Source: Bathymodiolus brooksi
Taxonomy: Eukaryota; Mollusca; Bivalvia; Mytilida; Modiolidae
Reading direction: 5' to 3'
DNA length: 64,000 nucleotides
Assembly (NCBI GenBank): GCA_963680875.1
Contig: OY804575.1
Coordinates: forward strand, 27,137,034-27,201,033
A program made the translations under genes and the position numbers. How positions within the stretch are numbered: position 1 is the first letter of the stretch; every line of letters starts with the position of its first letter. Positions 58,501 to 64,000 of the stretch are shown here, in pieces. Below the pieces are notes generated by a model, which was given only the letters and a program-made list of their open reading frames with translations, was not told where the DNA came from and ran no database searches.

Positions 58501-58999
58501 CCTTAGTTATGTTTGGAATCAACAAAATCCAATTCATTTAGTTGAATTAAAACTCACAGTGAAACAAAAGCTCACAGATCAATTTATACAGAAATGGTAC
58601 AATCTTATAGCTACTTCTTCTAGGGGAAACCTATATGGGCAATTTAAAATGGAATTTAAATTGGAAAACTATTTGCTTAAATTATCTCCAAACGAGAGAA
58701 CCGTAATTACTAAATTAAGGTGTTGTAATTTAAAAATACCTGTAGAAACAGGTAGATGGGTAAATATCCCGAGAGAAGAAAGAATATGTCACTTGTGTCA
58801 CAATGATATTGGATCCGAGTATCATTATATTTTTGAATGTTCATTTCCTAATGTTGTAGATATAAGAAAAAAACATATACCTAGTTATTATACTAAATAT
58901 CCAAATTTCCAAAAAATGATAGGACTTTTATCACTTTGTAATGTTCCAGTTTTGAAAAATTTATCACTGTTTATTAGTAAACTTAGAAAATATTTATAA
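55510..58999 (+). pseudogene. LINE ORF2, endonuclease and reverse transcriptase, frameshifted
   Basis: Endonuclease motifs: SINVCGL, LESK, SDFNAKT (most families have GDFN) and SDVHSGL. RT motifs: NNKASGCDNI, SYRPITLVS, TGFRKGYGTTDN, VDFSKAFDSI (motif A), GVRQGENVSP (B) and LLYADDTII (C), all in the frame ending at 58047. A frameshift near 58000, probably a short deletion, moves the C-terminal part (SYSYLGVTF thumb region, and CHLCHNDIGSEYHYIFEC zinc knuckle) to the frame 58004-58999. No ATG precedes the endonuclease domain; the frame is the same as that of ORF1, separated only by the TAG at 55507. Confidence 0.85.
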
Positions 59000-59110
59000 T
59001 CCAGTGATATTGTGTTTGATTGCCTGTTAGTCATATCCATCATTGTATTTTTGTATTATATGTTATTGTTTGTATTCCTCTTGTTACACATGTATTGTGT
59101 CAGAGAGTAT

Positions 59111-59116
59111 AATAAA
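59111..59116 (+). terminator. Polyadenylation signal of the second LINE
   Basis: AATAAA after the ORF2 stop, followed within 15 bases by the apparent element end. Confidence 0.5.
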
Positions 59117-59125
59117 AGATTGAAA

Positions 59126-59367
59126 GCTTAACCAGTTTTGTGTATATTTTACAATATAGTTTTTACTCATTGTCCTTTTTTATGAAACCAAACACAAACA
59201 TCAAAGAAACAAAAGAAATATGCAATCATCTTGGGAGTTGGGGGAAGACAAAATATTGTCTTCTTATAGGTCAAATACATTAAAACCAATCATATTAAAA
59301 CATTACACACAAAAAAACAAATATAAAAGGAAAATGTTTAGAGTCACTGCATATATAAACTTTCATC
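59126..59367. promoter_or_regulatory. Short leader with a TATA-like box before the zinc-finger exon
   Basis: catatataaac at about 59349-59359 lies 10-20 bases before the ATG at 59368, too close for a normal TATA-driven start unless the leader is very short. No other feature is seen in this stretch. Confidence 0.25.
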
Positions 59368-59479
59368 ATGTCATCCGAATGTGTTATCTGCAGTCGGCCA
59401 GTTCGTGTTAAAAACCATGCCTTCACAGTTCAAGCTCTTTGTTGTGATTTGTGTAATTCTTGGACCCACAGAACCTGTG
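59368..59479 (+). CDS. Orphan first exon encoding a PHD/RING-like zinc finger
   Basis: The ATG at 59368 opens 37 codons ending at a consensus donor (tgtg then gtaagt at 59480). The product starts MSSECVICSRPVRVKNH and continues with CCDLCNSWTHRTC, giving a C-x2-C, C-C-x2-C, W-x-H-x2-C layout like PHD-type fingers found at the start of many mollusc transposon-encoded and host proteins. No following exon was found before the inverted repeat at 60118, so it is probably a remnant left inside the element described above or the first exon of a gene with a long intron. Confidence 0.5.
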
Positions 59480-60117
59480 GTAAGTACAAATGTATTATAT
59501 ATTTATTATATTCCAATTAGGAATGAAAGAATAATGTACCTTTTGTCATAATAATTTCGATATTTATGTATGTAAAAGGAAATGGACTTCAGCAAAATTG
59601 ATTCATCAAAAGATCATTTTCAAACTGTTGATTTTACATTTTTATCATTTTTTTAAAACAGAAAACACTCATCCTACTATTATTAATAATTTATTATATT
59701 TTCATTAGTATGTCAATGAGTGCTAGATGTTTTTACTTTTTAATTAAATATTCAATATCAGTCTGGAATAGAGTTCTACTAAGATGTGTATTTTAGTACT
59801 AGACTTCGACTGTAAAGGTCCTGCTAATGTCCATTCAGTCAAAGTGAAATGGAAGATGAAGTTTGCTAAATTGATCTGTTGTATTATTATTTAAATTGAT
59901 AAAAGACAACATTCATTGTTAGTCAAATAATTAAATGTCAAATAATACATTTATATACATTTGGGTATGGATTAAAATATGCAAAATAACACCCCCTAAA
60001 AAGAAAAAAAAATGCAGTGAAACTGCAATATTGAGATTCAGTCTCAACACCCAAAGTTATAAGCACACACATGTCTTTACAAATTTGAGAGAAGAAAAAA
60101 TATAACCATTTTGAAAA
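59480..60117. other. No gene seen
   Basis: AT-rich, possibly intron of the zinc-finger exon. An 80-codon minus-strand frame over 59938-60180 runs through the inverted-repeat motifs and is not supported. Confidence 0.4.
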
Positions 60118-60195
60118 AAGTTGGGACAAATTGGAACCGGGACAAATTGACCAAAGTTGGGACGAATTGGTTTGGGACAAATTGACCTGTATCCT

Positions 60196-61255
60196 TATTA
60201 AGTCGGTTAAGTTGTCCCCTCTTCAAAGGTAGATTTTAAACAGCAAAACGACGACAAACAGTTAAAGAGGCATTAGCTGCGATGTTGACCAAAACAATTA
60301 TGTGTTTTGGAAATTGGTAAATAGCTTTAAAATGATAAAATAAAGGTAAATATTTCACATTAAACAGCTTATCGTACCACTTTTCGCCTTTTGAGAACGA
60401 AAATTACCATCGATTTGTTATTTCCTTGCAAGCAAATAATTTGACCTCGCTTTCTCCGTATGCAACTGACCTTACTAGTGACAGGTAAAAACGAATAATT
60501 TGTATTTTGTCGCCGCTTATTAACTGCAAACTTGCATGGTAGAAATAAGTGCATTGTTGTACTGATTTAATGACGATTCGGCAAACTCCGTAAACAATGC
60601 CGATAATTAATAAGATGGCGTCCATTTCTTGATCGATTTCAAAACACAAGCAGTTGCACCTTTTTTCCCCGATGCGCGTACATTTCATAACATTTATCAG
60701 TTACGAAACACGTTTTATTAAGGCATCAATCATATCTGATAGTTTTTATGGGTAACAAAAATTTACTATTTTGGTTGTTGTATAGGCAATTTTTATGTTT
60801 TTGTAAATAATATTTTTTTGTTCTTGGAATATATTTTTGTAAATAGTCTAGCACAATTGTGTGAATAATTTGTCACAATTGTGCAGTTACACTTTAATGA
60901 CTGTTTAATCAGGTTTCATAATTGAGCTTTTACGAAGTTATTTTGAAAACAGGTGTTTTGTATTTTTCTAGTTTTGCTAATGTTTGTTTTCTTATTATGC
61001 TTAAGTTTGTTAATTAAAATGACAATATTCAATTTCTTTTAAGTGTCAAGTTCAATTAGATAGTTTGTCACCTAAGTTGAGCTAATCAAATAAAGAACCA
61101 TTAATGTTAATCCGGCGGACATCGGACAATTTCTCAATTAGGCCCATTGTATTAAACAGGTATTATAATACCTCACATAATAAAGAATCAATTCTATTGG
61201 TTAAAAGATAATCACATGACATAAAATAATCTGGATATTTTTGCTTCTAATCGCC
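60196..61255. other. No gene seen
   Basis: AT-rich DNA. A 94-codon minus-strand frame at 60404-60688 has a hydrophobic stretch (MDAILLIIGIVYGVC) but no homology that I recognise and no splice support. Confidence 0.35.
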
Positions 61256-61362
61256 GCCAACGATGAATAACCTCAAGAATTACACACGTCCATTGAATAA
61301 CCCTATTATTCAACGGTGAATAACCCTCGAAAATTACAACGTCCAGTGAATAACCCTAATGA
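61256..61362. repeat. Short repeat of gaataaccct units
   Basis: The motif gaataacc(ct) occurs five times between about 61265 and 61360, joined by similar acgtcca-type pieces and one inverted copy (attattcaacg). Confidence 0.65.
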
Positions 61363-61420
61363 AATAATACTTTAACAATTCAAATATTAAACAGTATATT
61401 TCAACTGTTTGTTCGGTATA

Positions 61421-61584
61421 ATAAAACAGTTACGGCCCTCTGAATCGGTGAATATCCAAAATTGTCAACCCCTCTAGGGTTGTTTCCCTCGGGCTAAAGC
61501 CCTCGGGGAAACCCGAGGGAAATAACCCTAGTGTGGTTGACAATTTTGGATATTCACCTCTTCCAAGGCCGTAATTGTATATTA
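61421..61584. repeat. Palindromic snap-back element (MITE-like), about 160 bp
   Basis: The arms ggtgaatatccaaaattgtc and gacaattttggatattcacc are perfect reverse complements; the inversion continues inward (agggttgtttccctcggg against cccgagggaaataaccct) to a central ctaaagccctcgggga, and outward with cagttacggcc against ggccgtaattg. Such symmetry fits a foldback element or a MITE. No target duplication was fixed by eye. Confidence 0.85.
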
Positions 61585-62100
61585 ACATATGCTTATCGTT
61601 TTAGGATTAACGCCAAATTACTAATTTTAACTGCGCTATAAAAAGTAGATTTTAATATTCGTACGCTGTTACTTAGAAACAAATTTTAATTCTTAAATTT
61701 TATTGGTTAATTCGAATTGTTTTCAAATCCCCTATAAAAAGCAATGTTTTGCTGGATGCTGCACTTCTATGTGCGTATCCAGAATAATAAAGATTTAAAA
61801 TTTATTAAGTTTTATTTGAATATTTTCAGCCATCAACCAAGAACAACTTGTCATTTCTGTTGGTCGGCAAAAAAGGGTCTACCGAGCATTCCCCAAGCGA
61901 AAAGCTTAAATACGTCAAAACACAACTTTATGACTATTAAAGTTGCCACAAATGACATTTCAAAACTATTTACGCAGTCAGTGAAGCACATTTAGTCCTT
62001 GGATGATGAAGGTTCAGATTCTATGGACACATCTATCAAAATTAAACTGACTCACTGAATTTAAACAATGATTTTCAAAAATCAAAAAGATAAACAAACG
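61585..62100. other. No gene seen
   Basis: An 83-codon frame at 61744-61995 (MFCWMLHFYV...) has no recognised domain. The rest is AT-rich. Confidence 0.35.
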
Positions 62101-62149
62101 ATTCATACTTCTACTAACTATTGTTTTGTGAGTGAAACTCTACTTTTCT

Positions 62150-62335
62150 GTGACGGAAAATTCACTAACCATTATTTAGCAACTATTACCATATGAGGGA
62201 GTGTTCAATGACCATTATTCTAGGAGATTAAAGTCTACTTGCTATTACCCTATGAGGGTAAGCCCACAAACCACTACCCTAGCAGGGAAGATGTACTAAC
62301 CATTATTCTTTAAGTTAGTTTTTTTTGTTAGTAAC
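62150..62335. repeat. Decayed tandem repeat around ctaaccattattc and atgaggg
   Basis: Pieces such as cactaaccattattta, atgaccattattctagg, ctattaccctatgagggt, accactaccctagcaggg and ctaaccattattctt recur about every 40-60 bp. Confidence 0.55.
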
Positions 62336-62439
62336 ATTAACATAGTTAGAAACAATGCAGTAATGCCTGACTTCTGCAGTGACCATTGTTATTCAATATT
62401 GGAAATAAATTTTAGATCATTACGTGAAAATTCATCCTT

Positions 62440-63100
62440 GATTATACTGTTGACTATGAATCCATCAAAACCCACCTAGACTTAATTAAATGGCAAGACA
62501 ACTTAAACGAAACAAATGTTATCAACAACTTTATTAATGATGAAATTTCATTTTGCATAAACAGCTTCATACCACAAAAAATTATCAGTGTCCGACCTAA
62601 AGACAAACCATGGATGAACAGCAATGTAAGACGAAGAATGAGGCAGCGCAACAGAGCTCACAAAAAGGCCAAACAGAAAAATATCACAGACTATTGGAAA
62701 AAGTATAGAGATATAAGAAATGAAGTTATTTCCCTTGTCTGTGAAGTTAAAAACAAATATTTATCTAAACTTCAAAATATATTGGTTGATAAGACAATTG
62801 CTCCTGGTAAATGGTGGAGAGTTGCTAAATCAATTTGTCAATTCAAAAATAGAACTACTACATCTAGCCCAATTAATGTAAATACCGGTAATAATATTAT
62901 GACTCATCCTTTTGACAAATCAAATGCCTCTAATGAATACTTCACTTCAATTTCTACGCTTGACAATGAGCCTGAGCTCCATGATCTCCCCCCACTGTCA
63001 CCTTGTGAACTATTTGATATAGTTATAACAGAACAAGATGTAGTAGATCAATTTTCAAATCTTAAAAATAAATAAGCCACCAGGTCCTGATAAGTTTTTT
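62440..63100 (+). pseudogene. LINE fragment, endonuclease-to-RT linker region
   Basis: An open stretch from about 62440 through the ATG at 62614 to the stop at 63075 encodes the region between endonuclease and reverse transcriptase: DKPWMNSNVRRRMRQRNRAH, then a basic helix-rich part, KWWRVAKS and a DVVDQFSNLKN end. A shift of one base then gives NKPPGPDK, the start of RT motif 1, after which the sequence ends in a T run. Both the endonuclease and catalytic RT parts are missing. It belongs to a third LINE type in this window. Confidence 0.75.
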
Positions 63101-63262
63101 TTTTGCAAATGCATTTCCCCCCTCCCCCCCCCCCTTTTCCCGTCCCATTCGGGTTGAAAGTTCTGTTTCCGGTTTAAAAGGTTGCTTTCTTAATAATGGA
63201 TACGCATATTTATTAGTGCTTTGTGTGGCCTTGTTTCAATCATTTGCGTTAAAAGATTGGGA
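63101..63262. other. Pyrimidine-rich tract and spacer
   Basis: A T run (63095-63104) and C-rich tract (63117-63134) follow the LINE fragment. No gene is seen. Confidence 0.5.
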
Positions 63263-63440
63263 CAGTGGGCGTTGAATGCCACTTGCCATAACAACTGTTT
63301 GATAATGGCGGTCGGTTTATTCCGTAAATAAGTGACAAAACTTTATCACAAAAGATTGTACCGCGTACAAGATCGGGGTCCAACTTTCAACCTTAGGTGA
63401 CAAGTATGGCAAGCTATTCTCGTCAAAACTAAGCCTCGGC
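63263..63440 (-). repeat. Strongly diverged tRNA-SINE copy
   Basis: The order gttgaatgccactt, ggcggtcggtttatt, agtgacaaaactttatcaca, agattgtacc and aagatcggggtccaa follows the SINE body at 39121-39375, with much change. The B box is degraded. Confidence 0.6.
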
Positions 63441-63735
63441 CATTTTTCAGAAAAACAAAATACACACAGATTAAAAAACCTTTTAAGAAACACGATCTGA
63501 GAATTAAAAATTACACACCTAGGTTTTAAAACATATTTAGAACTAAAATTACAGATTCATGCACATATCATGTCATAGCATACTTAATCCGAGTCTACAA
63601 GATTGAAACAACTAAAATTGCATATATTCTGATGTTTTTATATGAAATATGCAAGTCTTTCTTAATCAACTAGCTTTCAATATATCAACTAACTTCACAA
63701 AAATCTTTAAATTATTGGAGTTTCCAATCTTTTGA
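63441..63735. other. No gene seen
   Basis: AT-rich sequence with no supported feature. Confidence 0.4.
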
Positions 63736-63739
63736 TTAT

Positions 63740-63800
63740 GAGCGTTATTCCAGAAACGCGTCGTGCGCACTAAATTATATATCTACGCGTTTATTCATCC
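63740..63800. repeat. Second copy of the gcgcactaaatta dispersed repeat
   Basis: gaaacgcgtcgtgcgcacta followed by aattatatatctacgcg matches 1800-1840. The remaining bases to 64000 end with an AATAAA at about 63960 and could be part of a longer repeat or a gene's 3' end cut by the window edge. Confidence 0.6.
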
Positions 63801-64000
63801 ATAATCTTTTGCATTATTTTTTATATGGTTTTGATCAGATCCCATATTTCGGCCTCATCTTGGTGCAATTCATAGCATCACCAGTAGTTTCGTTAATCTA
63901 GATGCTCACCTGCATGAGTCTGTATTCCGCACCTGTTTATTCATACACAGCTTGTGTTCAATAAAGTCTTGGGTTTAAAAAAAATATATTTTATTCATTT

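Larger units (their letters stand above)
54320..59125 (+). mobile_element. Second LINE, different family from the array LINE
   Basis: About 4.8 kb with ORF1, ORF2 and a 3' UTR ending near an AATAAA at 59111. The 5' edge is approximate. The protein motifs differ clearly from the array LINE (YADD instead of QADD; a different ORF1). APE-type endonuclease; clade not assigned. Internal stops and a frameshift make it non-functional as it stands. Confidence 0.8.
53861..60195. mobile_element. Possible DNA-transposon remnant bounded by inverted CAATTTGTCCC repeats
   Basis: The left edge (aaggggtgct, then two copies of caatttgtccca within 53873-53902) faces the reverse complement at 60118-60195, where gggacaaattg or gggacgaattg occurs four times, ending atcctt. 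The outer parts pair imperfectly (aagg...tcaatttgtccca). Terminal repeats made of such short motifs are typical of some cut-and-paste elements. Between them lie a tandem duplication, a LINE and a single zinc-finger exon. No transposase was found, so the element would be non-autonomous or gutted. Confidence 0.4.

Noticed and set aside
60404..60688. 94-codon minus-strand frame with a hydrophobic segment
   Set aside because: No recognised family, no splice sites, and AT-rich composition make a chance ORF more likely.

Overview
The window is eukaryotic DNA, almost certainly from a bivalve mollusc and most likely a mytilid mussel. It is AT-rich, its genes carry introns, and it is packed with non-LTR retrotransposons, tRNA-derived SINEs and short dispersed repeats of the kind that fill mussel genomes. 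The species call rests on recognising those repeats and on the ShKT-type secreted protein; no database search was possible.

Layout. (1) 1-4573: sparse flank with a possible cysteine-rich exon (119-195), a 49-bp tandem repeat made from a SINE tail, a decayed minisatellite split by a dispersed repeat, one plus-strand SINE, and the start of the last exon of an ShKT-domain gene. (2) 4574-37161: an array A1-L1-A2-L2-A3-L3-A4. A is 3.85-3.87 kb and holds the 3' part of the ShKT exon, a one-exon THAP-like ORF and, on the minus strand, the last exon of an Arg/Ser/Asp-rich protein. L is a 5.7-kb LINE with ORF1 and an endonuclease/reverse-transcriptase ORF2. Period is 9,578 bp and the copies are nearly identical. 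(3) 37162-42130: decayed tandem repeats, three minus-strand tRNA-SINEs and weak candidate exons. (4) 42131-44460: a complete Tc1/mariner-superfamily transposon with long inverted repeats, TA target duplication and an open DD83E transposase. (5) 44697-51294: a satellite of exactly 150 units of 44 bp without net indels. (6) 52289-53428: a nested 46/26-bp minisatellite interrupted by a dispersed repeat with a 21-G run. (7) 53861-60195: a second LINE lying, with an orphan zinc-finger exon, between inverted CAATTTGTCCC repeats. (8) 60196-64000: small repeats, a 160-bp snap-back element, a LINE fragment and a decayed SINE.

The most interesting observation is the array. Every A copy is bounded exactly by the ends of the LINE, while the outermost A copies run straight into unique flanks. 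The parent structure was therefore flank-A-LINE-A-flank, which is the shape of a LINE insertion with a target-site duplication of about 3.85 kb, later expanded by unequal exchange. The geometry leaves the left-hand ShKT gene whole (it uses A1) and the right-hand minus-strand gene joined to its own upstream DNA (it uses A4), while the middle copies carry detached gene ends. Mobile elements dominate the window; apart from the two interrupted host genes and the THAP-like ORF, no ordinary gene can be called with confidence.
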